Assembly (NCBI GenBank): GCA_024637045.1
Contig: JAGXFX010000008.1
Coordinates: 1-57,844, forward strand
Direction: 5' to 3'
Origin: Soehngenia sp.
GTDB lineage: Bacteria > Bacillota > Clostridia > Tissierellales > Tissierellaceae
Length of the DNA: 57,844 nt
This document shows positions 16,521 through 25,594 of the stretch, in pieces; the stretch's first letter is position 1; each line of letters starts with the position of its first letter. Position numbers and translations under genes: made by a program. Under the pieces are notes generated by a model. It ran no database searches, was not told the origin of the DNA, and was given only the letters and a program-made list of their open reading frames with translations.

Positions 16521-17828
16521 TTGGGAAATGATGCAAGTATAACCGGAAAAATAATACTGATTATAGTACTTACAATGGTGAATGCATTTTTTGCTGCTTC
16601 GGAGATGGCAATGGTTTCTCTTGACAGAATAAAATTGTCAAGAAAGGCAGATGCGGGCGACAAAAAAGCAATGATGCTTGTGAATATTTTGAAGGAACCG
16701 TCTAGATTTCTGTCCACCATACAGGTTGGCATAACATTTGCAGGCTTCTTTTCATCTGCATCAGCTGCTGTAAGCATATCAGCAAGACTTGGAGATACTC
16801 TTGAAAGACTCGAAGTTCCATTTGGTCAGAATCTAGCATTTATTGCTATAACCCTTGCCTTATCATACATAATGCTGGTTTTTGGAGAATTGGTACCAAA
16901 GAGAATTGCTTTAAGATCTGCAGAACGGTTCGCAATGTTTGCCGTCAAGCCAATCCGCATGGTCGCAAAGATAATGCGTCCATTCGTTTCATTGTTGTCC
17001 TTATCCACAAATACAGTCATGAGAATCATAGGGATAAGTCAAGAGGGTGTTGAAGCCAAGGTAACCCTTGAAGAAATTAGCTCCATGGTTGAAGTGGGTC
17101 ATGAACAAGGTTTTATAAATCCTGTGGAACGAGAGATGATTCGAAGTGTTATAAAATTTGATGATAAGTTGGCAGAAGAAATAATGACAGCCAGGACCGA
17201 AGTGTTTGCAATTGATGTCGACGATTCACCTGAAGAATATATTGATGAGTTTCTAAAGCTTAAACACTCAAGAGTACCTGTGTTTGAGGAAAACGTAGAC
17301 AATATAATTGGAATTCTGTATCTTAAGGACTACCTATTGGAAGCCTACAACAAGGGATTTAGCAATGTAAATGTCAGAGAGATAATAAGACCGGCATATT
17401 TTGTTCCCGAACGCAAAAATATAAATGATTTGTTTATGGAATTGAAATCAACCAGAAAACACATAGCCATACTTATTGATGAGTACGGAGGATTTTCGGG
17501 TCTAGTCACAATGGAGGACTTAATTGAGGAAATAGTAGGAGATATTGACGATGAATACGATCATGACGATCCAGATGTAAAAATACTTGAGGAATACATG
17601 TTTATGGCAAGGGGATCCGTTTCAATCAAGGAATTCAACAGTAGAACAGGACTTGAGCTGATTGAAGGAAGCGAAGATTATGATACATTGGGAGGATTTC
17701 TGATTCATCAGTTGGGATACATTCCAGATGATAACGAAACTCCGGAAATTGTAGTGAGTGGGGCCATATTTAAAATACAGGAGATTGATGATAAAAGAAT
17801 AAAAAAAGTAATAATTCAGAAGATATAA
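16521..17828 (+). CDS. CNNM/CorC-type (HlyC family) membrane protein with CBS domains
   Basis: A 435-residue protein. An N-terminal CNNM/DUF21 membrane domain (about 1-190) includes 'FFAASEMAMVSLDRIKLS' and 'LVFGELVPKRIAL'. A CBS pair (about 205-340) follows, with 'IMTARTEVFAIDVDD' and 'IDEYGGFSGLVTMEDLIEEIVGDIDDEYD', and a C-terminal CorC_HlyC domain with 'YDTLGGFLIHQLGYIP'. The family is linked to Mg2+/Co2+ transport. The start is TTG 16521 behind a GGGGGG site; no ATG lies at the conserved N-terminus, so a TTG start is required. Confidence 0.9.
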   Translation: MGNDASITGKIILIIVLTMVNAFFAASEMAMVSLDRIKLSRKADAGDKKAMMLVNILKEPSRFLSTIQVGITFAGFFSSASAAVSISARLGDTLERLEVPFGQNLAFIAITLALSYIMLVFGELVPKRIALRSAERFAMFAVKPIRMVAKIMRPFVSLLSLSTNTVMRIIGISQEGVEAKVTLEEISSMVEVGHEQGFINPVEREMIRSVIKFDDKLAEEIMTARTEVFAIDVDDSPEEYIDEFLKLKHSRVPVFEENVDNIIGILYLKDYLLEAYNKGFSNVNVREIIRPAYFVPERKNINDLFMELKSTRKHIAILIDEYGGFSGLVTMEDLIEEIVGDIDDEYDHDDPDVKILEEYMFMARGSVSIKEFNSRTGLELIEGSEDYDTLGGFLIHQLGYIPDDNETPEIVVSGAIFKIQEIDDKRIKKVIIQKI

Positions 17829-17952
17829 TTCTAGAAGACGCAATACAAAGGCGAATGCAACTTTCGACAAGGGGCTTTTAATGGACTTAAGCTGATTATT
17901 GCTGTAAAATAGAACAAAAGAGCACAACACAGACATGAGAGGATAGGATTAT

Positions 17953-19542
17953 ATGTTGAGAATAGCAGGGATAAGGCTGAGCCTTGACCAAGATGAGTCT
18001 GAGATAACTTCTGAAATAGCTAAAAAGCTTAAAATCAAGGAAACAGATATAGTATCCTGGAAAATCTGGAAAAAATCAGTGGATGCCAGGAGAAAAAACA
18101 ATATAACCTTTGTGTATTCAATAGATTTCGACGCAATAAATGAAAAGGGAATTCTAAAGCGTCATGGGAAGAAAGGCGTATCTGAAGCTACAGTAGAGGA
18201 TAGGCAATACACTAGAAAAGAAAACATTCAGGGAACCAGACCAGTTATAGTAGGGACGGGCCCTTCGGGACTCTTTGCAGGAATTGTTCTAGCTGAGATG
18301 GGATATAATCCAATCCTGCTTGAGAGAGGCAAGAAGATTGAAGAAAGAGTAAAGGATGTAAGGGAGTTTTGGAATACAGGAATACTAGACACAGAATCCA
18401 ATGTACAGTTTGGAGAAGGAGGAGCAGGAACATTTTCAGATGGGAAGCTTACAACCATGACAAATGATCCCAGATCAAGAAAAGTGTTGGAGTATTTCGT
18501 CGAAGCTGGTGCACCTGAGGACATCTTGTATGTAAACAGGCCGCACATAGGAACCGACATACTTAGAAGAGTCGTAATAAATTTGAGAAAGAAGATTATT
18601 TCTCTGGGTGGGGAGGTAAGATTCAACTCAAAAATGACAGGTTTAGAGATCAAGGACGAAAAAATTGTGGCTGTGATTGTCAACAACCAGGATAGAATAG
18701 AGACAGACAGGGTGGTACTGGCCCTGGGACATAGTGCAAGAGATACATTTGAATTACTGAATGACAATGGATTGAATATTCAACAAAAGAGCTTTTCCAT
18801 CGGTGTAAGGATTGAACATCCGCAGGAATTGGTTGATATGACACAATATGGTCAGAGTCATGGACATCCAAGACTGGGAGCCGCTGACTACAAGCTGGCA
18901 GGTCATTTCGATGGAGGACGTTCAGCATACACTTTCTGTATGTGTCCGGGAGGAACAGTAGTTGCAGCAGCATCAGAGGAAGGGATGCTTGTTACCAATG
19001 GAATGAGTGAGCATGCAAGAAACAGGGCTAATGCCAATGCAGCCCTCTTGGTAAATGTTGGACCAGAGGATTTTAATGGCGAACACCCATTGGCAGGAGT
19101 GTACTTCCAGAGAGAATGGGAAAAAAAAGCTTACCAAGAAGGTGGAGGAGGATATCTGGCACCGGCACAAAGAGTAGGTGATTTTTTGGAAGGGAGATCA
19201 TCTTCCGATTTTGGTAGTGTATCACCAAGTTACAGACCGGGAGTAAAAATGACAGACTTAAGAAGATGCTTGCCTGAGTATGTAACAACTACCTTAAGAA
19301 AAGCGATTCTGGAGTTTGATAAGAAGCTTAAGGGCTTCGCTGATCCGGATGCTTTGATGACAGGAGTTGAAACCAGAAGTTCATCACCAATCAGAATAGT
19401 TCGGGGAGATGAGTATCAATCAAATATAGGGGGAATCTACCCAACGGGAGAAGGAGCTGGATATGCGGGAGGGATAATTTCCGCAGCAGTAGATGGAATA
19501 AGGATAGCTGAATCAATTGGGGAAGAAGAGGAGAATAGATAA
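17953..19542 (+). CDS. FAD-dependent dehydrogenase, COG2509 family
   Basis: A 529-residue flavoprotein. An N-terminal alpha/beta domain of about 90 residues ('RIAGIRLSLDQDE') precedes the Rossmann motif 'PVIVGTGPSGLFAGIVLAEMG' (about 97-117). Family hallmarks follow: 'NVQFGEGGAGTFSDGKL', 'GVRIEHPQ', 'CPGGTVVAAASEEGMLVTNGMS', 'VETRSSSPIRIVR' and 'YPTGEGAGYAGGI'. The substrate is unknown. AGAGGATAGG precedes ATG 17953. Its stop overlaps the start of the NYN gene by one base (TAATG), so the two are translationally coupled. Confidence 0.9.
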   Translation: MLRIAGIRLSLDQDESEITSEIAKKLKIKETDIVSWKIWKKSVDARRKNNITFVYSIDFDAINEKGILKRHGKKGVSEATVEDRQYTRKENIQGTRPVIVGTGPSGLFAGIVLAEMGYNPILLERGKKIEERVKDVREFWNTGILDTESNVQFGEGGAGTFSDGKLTTMTNDPRSRKVLEYFVEAGAPEDILYVNRPHIGTDILRRVVINLRKKIISLGGEVRFNSKMTGLEIKDEKIVAVIVNNQDRIETDRVVLALGHSARDTFELLNDNGLNIQQKSFSIGVRIEHPQELVDMTQYGQSHGHPRLGAADYKLAGHFDGGRSAYTFCMCPGGTVVAAASEEGMLVTNGMSEHARNRANANAALLVNVGPEDFNGEHPLAGVYFQREWEKKAYQEGGGGYLAPAQRVGDFLEGRSSSDFGSVSPSYRPGVKMTDLRRCLPEYVTTTLRKAILEFDKKLKGFADPDALMTGVETRSSSPIRIVRGDEYQSNIGGIYPTGEGAGYAGGIISAAVDGIRIAESIGEEEENR

Positions 19543-20411
19543 TGGAAGAAAAAAGATTTGCAGTATTAATCGATGCAGATAATGTGTCATCAAAGTATAT
19601 CAAGTATATTCTGGATGAGACCGCCAACTATGGTGTGGCCACTTACAAGAGAATATATGGGGATTGGACCAAGCCAAATACAGTTGCCTGGAAAGAGGTG
19701 CTTCTGGAGAATTCAGTGACGCCTGTTCAACAATACAGCTATACCGTGGGTAAAAACGCTACGGATGCTGCAATGATTATCGATGCAATGGATATATTGT
19801 ACTCTGGCTATGTTGATGGTTTTTGCATCGTTTCTAGCGACAGTGATTTTACAAAATTGTCATCAAGACTTAGGGAATCTGGAATGATGGTAATTGGAAT
19901 GGGAGAGAGAAAAACTCCCAAGCCCTTTATTTCATCATGCAATTTGTTCAAGTATCTGGATGTATTGGCTGAATCAGAAAAACAGACAATGGGAATGCAG
20001 GACGATGGAGAAAGTAACACAAGAAAAGTCAATGGACAGCAAAAGAAAAAAGAGCAGAACGGCACGTATGATGATACAGAAAAGGGTATGACTGATATAA
20101 ATGTTATCAAATTGGCGATTAAGAAAATGCTCTATGAAGCTGATGGAACGGACCAAAGAATGAATATGGGAGAAATCGGAAACAGGCTGGCAAAGAGATA
20201 TTCAGATTTTGATGTAAGAAATTATGGCGATACAAAACTGTCCAGATTCCTGAGGAAAATGGATTTCCTTCAAATTGAAAAGGACAAGGAAGGCGGAACA
20301 GCAATGTGGGTGGCTCTTAAAAGCGATAGTGAGGAAGACACATCCACAAACAGTCAACAAAACAACCAAGAAAACAGAAAGCGAAACTACAAGAAAAGAA
20401 AAAAAACATAG
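19542..20411 (+). CDS. NYN-domain (PIN-like) nuclease with C-terminal OST-HTH/LOTUS domain
   Basis: A 289-residue protein. Residues about 5-150 form an NYN domain with the acidic residues expected of a PIN-like RNase: 'AVLIDADNVSS', 'GKNATDAAMIIDAMDIL' and 'GFCIVSSDSDFTKL'. A Lys/Gln-rich linker leads to a LOTUS/OST-HTH winged helix (about 185-260: 'VIKLAIKKMLYEADG', 'LSRFLRKMDFLQIE') that probably binds RNA, and the tail is very basic (NRKRNYKKRKK). A role in RNA turnover or silencing is inferred. It is coupled to the upstream FAD gene and 13 bases before the DUF697 gene. Confidence 0.88.
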   Translation: MEEKRFAVLIDADNVSSKYIKYILDETANYGVATYKRIYGDWTKPNTVAWKEVLLENSVTPVQQYSYTVGKNATDAAMIIDAMDILYSGYVDGFCIVSSDSDFTKLSSRLRESGMMVIGMGERKTPKPFISSCNLFKYLDVLAESEKQTMGMQDDGESNTRKVNGQQKKKEQNGTYDDTEKGMTDINVIKLAIKKMLYEADGTDQRMNMGEIGNRLAKRYSDFDVRNYGDTKLSRFLRKMDFLQIEKDKEGGTAMWVALKSDSEEDTSTNSQQNNQENRKRNYKKRKKT

Positions 20412-20424
20412 TAGGAGATAAGCC

Positions 20425-21387
20425 ATGGAAAAAGATCAGGATTTTTTAAAGGGAATAGCAAAAATTGGGGTCAAGATTGGAGTCGGACTTCTTATATTAT
20501 TACTCGTAATAATCTTTAATCAGACAGTTCAAATTGTTAATTTTATGAGTTCAATAAATCCTCTTCTTGGAAATATAACACTGGTATTATTAATTGGACT
20601 TTTTGCTTCCTTGCTACTGATGCCATTATTGGGATTCTTAAGGTATAACAAGGGTATGGAACTCCCGGAGGATGAAAATTCAGAAGAGTTCAAGGAATAC
20701 TTGAAGCGGACCAGAAAGAATTTAACGAGGAACAAGTATCTGAAGCAAGAGAACTTCGAATTTGACAGCGAGAAGAATTCAAAGGAAGAAATTCTCAAGG
20801 CTTATACAATACTGGACGAAAAAGCAAGAACATCAATTAAGGAGAAGGCAACTGGTGTATTCCTGACTACGGCAATTTCCCAAAATGGAATACTTGACGG
20901 ATTCTTTGTACTGGGTGCACTTACAAAAATGGTATGGGAACTGGCATCACTGTATGAAACCAGACCTTCACTGAATAGAATGCTAGTCTTGTATGGTAAT
21001 GTAGCTGCGACTGTTCTAATGGCAAGAGGAGTAGAAGACTTGGATCTGCTTGATGAACAGATTGAACCCCTGGTTGCTTCGTTACTAGGTGGAGGAATGG
21101 CAACACTGGTGCCTGGAGCGGTTACAGTAACTACTATTGTTGTTAACTCAATCACAGAGGGATCAGTAAACGCATTGTTGACATTGAGAGTAGGATGTAT
21201 AACACAAAGATATCTTAGCACACTTACAAAACCAGACAAAAGAAGTCTCAGAAGAAGTGCAACAATTGAAGCATTATCAATGCTTGGATCAGTTATGAAG
21301 GACAACACAGTGACAATATTAAAAGCTTTTAGCAAAGGAGCAACAAGAGCAGCCAGAAATACAATGAAAAGTACCTTTAAATTCTAG
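20425..21387 (+). CDS. DUF697 (YcjF-like) membrane protein
   Basis: A 320-residue protein with two N-terminal membrane helices (about 14-34 and 45-70), a charged linker (75-130), then the DUF697 core: 'TAISQNGILDGFFVLGALTKMVWELASLY', 'LYGNVAATVLMARG', 'GGGMATLVPGAVTVTTIVVNSITEGSVNALLTLRVG' in successive helices. DUF697 occurs in membrane-associated proteins, sometimes fused to GTPases; no GTPase is present here. It has a GGAGAT ribosome site and lies between the NYN and GNAT genes in the same operon. The function is unknown. Confidence 0.8.
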   Translation: MEKDQDFLKGIAKIGVKIGVGLLILLLVIIFNQTVQIVNFMSSINPLLGNITLVLLIGLFASLLLMPLLGFLRYNKGMELPEDENSEEFKEYLKRTRKNLTRNKYLKQENFEFDSEKNSKEEILKAYTILDEKARTSIKEKATGVFLTTAISQNGILDGFFVLGALTKMVWELASLYETRPSLNRMLVLYGNVAATVLMARGVEDLDLLDEQIEPLVASLLGGGMATLVPGAVTVTTIVVNSITEGSVNALLTLRVGCITQRYLSTLTKPDKRSLRRSATIEALSMLGSVMKDNTVTILKAFSKGATRAARNTMKSTFKF

Positions 21388-21397
21388 GAGTGATTGA

Positions 21398-22171
21398 ATG
21401 ATTGAAAAATTGGAGAAGGAAAGATGGCAGTCTTTAATACCTGAGCTAATGAAGCATACTCCTGAAAACTACTTCAATCTTCTGGGATTGTTAACAAAAA
21501 AACCTGTATACAAGGACATTTATGTTCAAAGAAACGACGATGATAATATTGTAAGCTATCTTTTTCATAGATTATCCGGCACTGTAAAATTCTTTTCTGA
21601 GGGCGATCACGATATTGATGAAATGGCGGAATTCATACAAAAACTCCAGTTTAATAAGCTAATAGGACCTCTTTCATGTACAAAAATGCTCCAGAAAAGG
21701 GACATTTTTAGAGAAAGCAGTCCTGTTACTTACTTGTGTGAGCTTGTTAATCCCATCAAAGAGAGTATCACAGACATTTCTGGACTAAGAAGACTGGAGA
21801 TAGACGATCTTGGCCAGGTTTTAGAAATCTATCTTGAAGTATTCAAGTCCTTTGCATCAGAAGAAGTAATGGAAGACAAATTGAAATCAGGCAGAGGGAG
21901 AGCATTTGGACTTTGGGAGGGAGAAAGACTTGTTTCTGTTGTACAAACTGATTTCGAGCAAGAGGACAGTGCTCTGATTGTAGGAGTAGCTACCAGACTT
22001 AATCAACAAAAGCTTGGTCATGGAACAAAAATATTGAGTTATGCGATTGAACATTTACAAGCAGAAGGAAAGATTTTGTATCTTGAATACGAGTCACCTG
22101 AGGCAGGAAATTTATATAGAAGGCTTGGATTTACAGAGTTTGAGACCATAATAGAATACATAAAATATTAA
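21398..22171 (+). CDS. GNAT-family N-acetyltransferase
   Basis: A 257-residue protein. The C-terminal half is a GNAT fold: 'LRRLEIDDLGQVLEIYLEVF' is the domain start, 'VGVATRLNQQKLGHGTKILSYAIEHL' contains the acetyl-CoA motif (QKLGHGT, a variant of Q/RxxGxG/A), and 'EAGNLYRRLGFTEFE' is the motif B end. The N-terminal 110 residues resemble the extra domain of GNATs in clostridia but lack an obvious motif A. It is the last gene of the FAD-NYN-DUF697 run, followed by a terminator. The substrate is unknown. Confidence 0.85.
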   Translation: MIEKLEKERWQSLIPELMKHTPENYFNLLGLLTKKPVYKDIYVQRNDDDNIVSYLFHRLSGTVKFFSEGDHDIDEMAEFIQKLQFNKLIGPLSCTKMLQKRDIFRESSPVTYLCELVNPIKESITDISGLRRLEIDDLGQVLEIYLEVFKSFASEEVMEDKLKSGRGRAFGLWEGERLVSVVQTDFEQEDSALIVGVATRLNQQKLGHGTKILSYAIEHLQAEGKILYLEYESPEAGNLYRRLGFTEFETIIEYIKY

Positions 22172-22180
22172 AAGAGTCCA

Positions 22181-22207
22181 CCTCCGTTATGACAGAACGG
22201 GGGTTTT
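22181..22207 (+). terminator. Rho-independent terminator
   Basis: CCTCCGTT/AACGGGGG stem (one G-T pair) with loop ATGACAG and TTTT. Confidence 0.65.
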
Positions 22208-22349
22208 GCAATGCATATTGTTAAGGAATTAACTAATATTTCTTAATTATCTGTAAATTCAAACTAGACAAACTACTTATTTTGTATTATTATGTTTATT
22301 AAGATGTGAAATTCACACATCATTAACATACTAAAGGAGGGAATATTTG

Positions 22350-23759
22350 ATGGAAAACAAACAAAGAGAAAATTGGGGATCCCGGATTGGATTCTTGATG
22401 GCAGCAGCCGGATCAGCGGTAGGTCTAGGTAACATTTGGAGATTTCCGTACATGGCTGGAGAAAACGGTGGTAGTGCATTCATTCTAATTTATTTGGCAT
22501 TCGCATTAATTATCGGTATCAGTATCATGATTTCAGAGTTCGCAGTTGGACGTAGAACTGAGCTTTCAGCAGTTGGAGCTTACCAATCCATTAATAGAAA
22601 CTGGACATTTGCAGGAGTTCTTGGAGTGCTAAGTGCATTCTTTATAATGGGCTTCTACCCAGTAGTAGGTGGATGGGCATTGGCTTATATACTTAAGTCA
22701 GTTACAGGTCTTCTTTCAAATTCAGCTGCAATAGGAGATGCATTCGGAGCATTTATTACAAATCCTATAGAGCCACTAATATGGATGCTAGTATTCTTGG
22801 CTATGAACATTGCAATCGTAGCAAAAGGAATCGCTGGTGGAATCGAGAAAGCAGGAAAGGTACTAATGCCTACACTGTTCGTACTTTTGATTCTTATTGC
22901 AGCTAGAAGTGTAACACTTCCTGGTGCAGGAGCAGGTCTTGACTTCCTGTTTAAGCCAGATTTCAGTAAAGTTACAGGAGCGACTTATCTGGCAGCACTT
23001 GGTCAGGCATTCTTCTCACTTTCACTAGGTATGGGTTGTATGATTACCTACGGTAGTTACCTTGGCAAGTCAGAGAATCTTGCAAGCAATGCATTTATCG
23101 TAACAGTATTGGACACAAGTGTAGCGTTACTAGCTGGTATCGCAATCTTCCCAGCACTATTTGCATTTGGCATGGAGCCAGCTGTAGGAGCAGGACTTGT
23201 ATTCGTAGTAGTACCACAGATATTTGCAGCAATGGGTGGAATAGGAGTTCTATTCTCAGTAATATTCTTTGTTGCACTTGCAGTTGCAGCGCTGACTTCA
23301 TCCGTATCACTACTTGAGGTTGTTGTAGCTTATCTGATTGACCAAAGAAAATGGGAAAGAAAGAAATCAGTTTATACAGCTGGTGGAATCATGGTTGTAA
23401 CTGGAATTCTTGCGTCACTTTCATTGGGAGTTATGTCTGGATTCACAATGTTTGGAGTAGGAGTATTCGACTTCTTCGATATCCTTACTGACAAGATATT
23501 CCTTGCAATAGGTGGTTTGTTGCTAGCAGTATTCGTTGGATGGTTTATGGATAAGAAGGATCTTGAAGATGAGATTACAAACGGTGGAACAATTAAGTTT
23601 GGTCTTTTCAATATCTGGTACAATCTTGTTAAGTATGTAATTCCAGTTGCAATAGCGATTGTAGCTGTAATGGGTATAATGTCAATCGAGCAGACTGGAC
23701 TTATGCTATTCGGTCTTGCAGTAATTGTAGTACTTGCAATATTCTCAAAGAAACTATAA
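22350..23759 (+). CDS. Sodium-dependent transporter, NSS (SNF) family
   Basis: A 469-residue symporter with about eleven helices. TM1 carries the family signature 'RIGFLMAAAGSAVGLGNIWRFPYMAGENGG', whose unwound centre binds Na+ and substrate, and TM6 has 'LGQAFFSLSLGMGCMITYGSYLG'. Bacterial relatives move amino acids such as Leu, Tyr or Trp with Na+; the substrate here is not determined. AAAGGAGGG precedes ATG 22350 by eight bases. It is monocistronic and ends in a strong terminator. Confidence 0.92.
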   Translation: MENKQRENWGSRIGFLMAAAGSAVGLGNIWRFPYMAGENGGSAFILIYLAFALIIGISIMISEFAVGRRTELSAVGAYQSINRNWTFAGVLGVLSAFFIMGFYPVVGGWALAYILKSVTGLLSNSAAIGDAFGAFITNPIEPLIWMLVFLAMNIAIVAKGIAGGIEKAGKVLMPTLFVLLILIAARSVTLPGAGAGLDFLFKPDFSKVTGATYLAALGQAFFSLSLGMGCMITYGSYLGKSENLASNAFIVTVLDTSVALLAGIAIFPALFAFGMEPAVGAGLVFVVVPQIFAAMGGIGVLFSVIFFVALAVAALTSSVSLLEVVVAYLIDQRKWERKKSVYTAGGIMVVTGILASLSLGVMSGFTMFGVGVFDFFDILTDKIFLAIGGLLLAVFVGWFMDKKDLEDEITNGGTIKFGLFNIWYNLVKYVIPVAIAIVAVMGIMSIEQTGLMLFGLAVIVVLAIFSKKL

Positions 23760-23772
23760 TAAGAGAAAAATT

Positions 23773-23810
23773 AAGCTCATGTTTCCCAATTGGGAAGCAT
23801 GAGCTTTTTA
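23773..23810. terminator. Convergent terminator
   Basis: Long stem AAGCTCATG...CATGAGCTT with inner TTCCCAATTGGGAA and a T tail; it is symmetric enough to serve both strands. Confidence 0.85.
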
Positions 23811-23818
23811 AATTTTGA

Positions 23819-24469
23819 TTACGCTACTTGAGTCTTTTCAATCTCATCAAGGAATACTTCCAGAGGTTGATTTCCTACAAATTCAAATTCGTCGTTTATT
23901 ACAATTTTTGGGACACTTGATACATTGTACTCTTCAGACATATCGAAGAAGGTCTGAGCTTCGATCATATCCGCCTGAATATTTGGGTTCTCCAATGCAA
24001 GCTTGTGTGCCTTTTGAACTGCTCCTGCACAATGAGGACATGCAAGGGTTACAAATACTTTTATATTTACTGGTTTGTTGATTTTTTCAATTCTTGCTTG
24101 GATTTCATCCGATAACTTTTGAGAATTTCCCGAAACCTCAATAACACTGCTGATAAACGAATTTATCTCATGTCCTGATGGAACTCCGTTGAACTTGATT
24201 CTTTTGTAATTCTTGTCCTTATCCAGCAATACGATGCTTGGTGCCATTAATACCTCAAATTCATTTGCCTTGTCTGAGTCCTTATCAATGTCGAGATTCT
24301 CCAGGTGTAGCTTTGGTGATACAGATATGAGCTCTGAAATAAAGTCATTTGTATCTTCACAGCTTTCACAGTCATCTTCTTTGGTGAATAAAGCCACTGT
24401 TACATCATCTTTCATTCCGCTGAATATTTCTTCCAATTGCTTTGCTACTTCTTCATTTAAATATTTCAT
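23819..24469 (-). CDS. Glutaredoxin-like protein disulfide oxidoreductase (two thioredoxin folds)
   Basis: A 216-residue protein of two tandem thioredoxin folds. The first has CESC (C34/C37) with 'LMAPSIVLLDKD' (cis-Pro loop), and the second has the canonical redox motif CPHC (C144/C147) with 'SSVPKIVINDEFEFVG' (cis-Pro). This is the PDO/AhpF-N-terminal-like family, usually reduced by a thioredoxin reductase-type flavoprotein, and such a gene lies directly upstream in the same operon. Both CxxC pairs are intact; the CPHC site is probably the main one. GGGAGG precedes the ATG by six bases. Confidence 0.9.
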   Translation of the reverse strand: MKYLNEEVAKQLEEIFSGMKDDVTVALFTKEDDCESCEDTNDFISELISVSPKLHLENLDIDKDSDKANEFEVLMAPSIVLLDKDKNYKRIKFNGVPSGHEINSFISSVIEVSGNSQKLSDEIQARIEKINKPVNIKVFVTLACPHCAGAVQKAHKLALENPNIQADMIEAQTFFDMSEEYNVSSVPKIVINDEFEFVGNQPLEVFLDEIEKTQVA

Positions 24470-24484
24470 AATAACCTCCCAAAT

Positions 24485-25471
24485 TTACTTGTTAATAGTA
24501 TTCAAATATTCGTTCACAGCCAAGGCACATTTTGCCCCATCACCTGCAGACATTATTATCTGCTTATATGGTATGTCAGTGACATCTCCAGCAGCATAAA
24601 TACCCTCAACACTTGTCTTGCCATGACCATCCACAACAATCTCATTTCTTTCATTAAGCTCCAACAAATCAGCAAAGATCTCACTGTTTGGTAGATATCC
24701 TATCTCAACAAACAATCCCGCGCTTTCAATTATTTCTTCTGTGCTTGAATTTTTGTTCAAAACCTTAACACCTGTCATAAACTTGTCGCCTTGTACTTCA
24801 AGAATTTGAGTCTGAAGCTTCGATTCCACATTATCAAACTTTGCAAGCTGATCAATCAGAATCTGGTCTGCTCTGAACTGTGATCTGTGAATTATGGTTA
24901 CTTTCTTCGTAATTTTTGCCAAATCTATTGCTGCTTCAACTGCAGAGTTTCCTCCACCGGCGACAATAACTTCTTCACCTGCAAATAAAGGACCGTCACA
25001 AATTGCACAGTAGCATACTCCTTTTCCGGAGTATTCCTTCTCACCAGGAACACCAAGCCTTCTAGGCTTGCTTCCCGTTGCAATAACAACTGAGTAAGTA
25101 TTGAAGACAAGACCATTTTTTAGTACTACTTCTCTTAAGCTTGAGCTATCTTTAAGTCTTATGGTTTCGACTTCTTCATATTCAAGTATGGGAACCTTCA
25201 ACTCATTGACATGATTGATAAATTTTTTCATCAGTTCTTCACCTGAAAGGGAAACAAATCCAAGGTAGTTTTCAACTGATGATGTGTCTAGAACCTGACC
25301 ACCAAGATCTCTGGCTATGATGCCAACATTAAGTCCTTTTCTTTTGGCATAAAGGGCTGTATTAAGACCTGCCGGACCACCGCCAATTACAATCAGATCA
25401 TAGATAATCTCCTTATCCAGTGTCAATTTTTCTTTGCTTGTGTTGCTGCTTAAGTTTAGATTAACATCCAT
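24485..25471 (-). CDS. trxB: Thioredoxin reductase
   Basis: A 328-residue flavoprotein. FAD motif 'LIVIGGGPAGLNTALYAKRKG' (about 27-47), redox-active CAIC (C155/C158), NAD(P)H motif 'VIVAGGGNSAVEAAIDLAK' and the second FAD motif 'GIYAAGDVTDIPYKQI' are all intact. It carries an unusual extra stretch of about 20 polar residues at the N-terminus. The start at 25471 follows GGAGGTG; a longer frame to 25567 would run into the promoter. Fifteen bases separate it from the disulfide oxidoreductase gene, its probable substrate protein. It is transcribed from the promoter at 25559-25588, which holds a CsoR-like operator. Confidence 0.92.
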   Translation of the reverse strand: MDVNLNLSSNTSKEKLTLDKEIIYDLIVIGGGPAGLNTALYAKRKGLNVGIIARDLGGQVLDTSSVENYLGFVSLSGEELMKKFINHVNELKVPILEYEEVETIRLKDSSSLREVVLKNGLVFNTYSVVIATGSKPRRLGVPGEKEYSGKGVCYCAICDGPLFAGEEVIVAGGGNSAVEAAIDLAKITKKVTIIHRSQFRADQILIDQLAKFDNVESKLQTQILEVQGDKFMTGVKVLNKNSSTEEIIESAGLFVEIGYLPNSEIFADLLELNERNEIVVDGHGKTSVEGIYAAGDVTDIPYKQIIMSAGDGAKCALAVNEYLNTINK

Positions 25472-25558
25472 ATTAACAATGCACCTCCATTCATTATTGT
25501 TTCTTACTAGCTTTCTATATATTTCAATGATTAAGTAGATTTCTTTCTTACAAAAGCA

Positions 25559-25588
25559 ATTATACACCAGGGGGGTATGCTATGTCAA
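25559..25588 (-). promoter_or_regulatory. Strong sigma-A-type promoter of the trxB-PDO operon
   Basis: On the minus strand: consensus TTGACA (25588-25583), 18-bp spacer, consensus TATAAT (25564-25559). Confidence 0.8.
25562..25578. promoter_or_regulatory. CsoR/CstR-family-like operator in the promoter spacer
   Basis: ATACACCAGGGGGGTAT read on the plus strand: ATAC...GTAT arms around a G/C run, 17 bp, overlapping the -10 box. This arrangement matches operators of the CsoR family (Cu(I), persulfide or formaldehyde sensors). No csoR-like gene is in the window. The call rests on motif resemblance. Confidence 0.5.
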
Positions 25589-25594
25589 ATGATA

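Noticed and set aside
18228..18767. 179-codon reverse frame inside the FAD dehydrogenase gene
   Set aside because: Shadow frame opposite a well-conserved flavoprotein; Ser/Leu-rich composition without a ribosome site.
20802..21335. 177-codon reverse frame opposite the DUF697 gene
   Set aside because: Shadow of the plus-strand gene, no ribosome site, no family resemblance.
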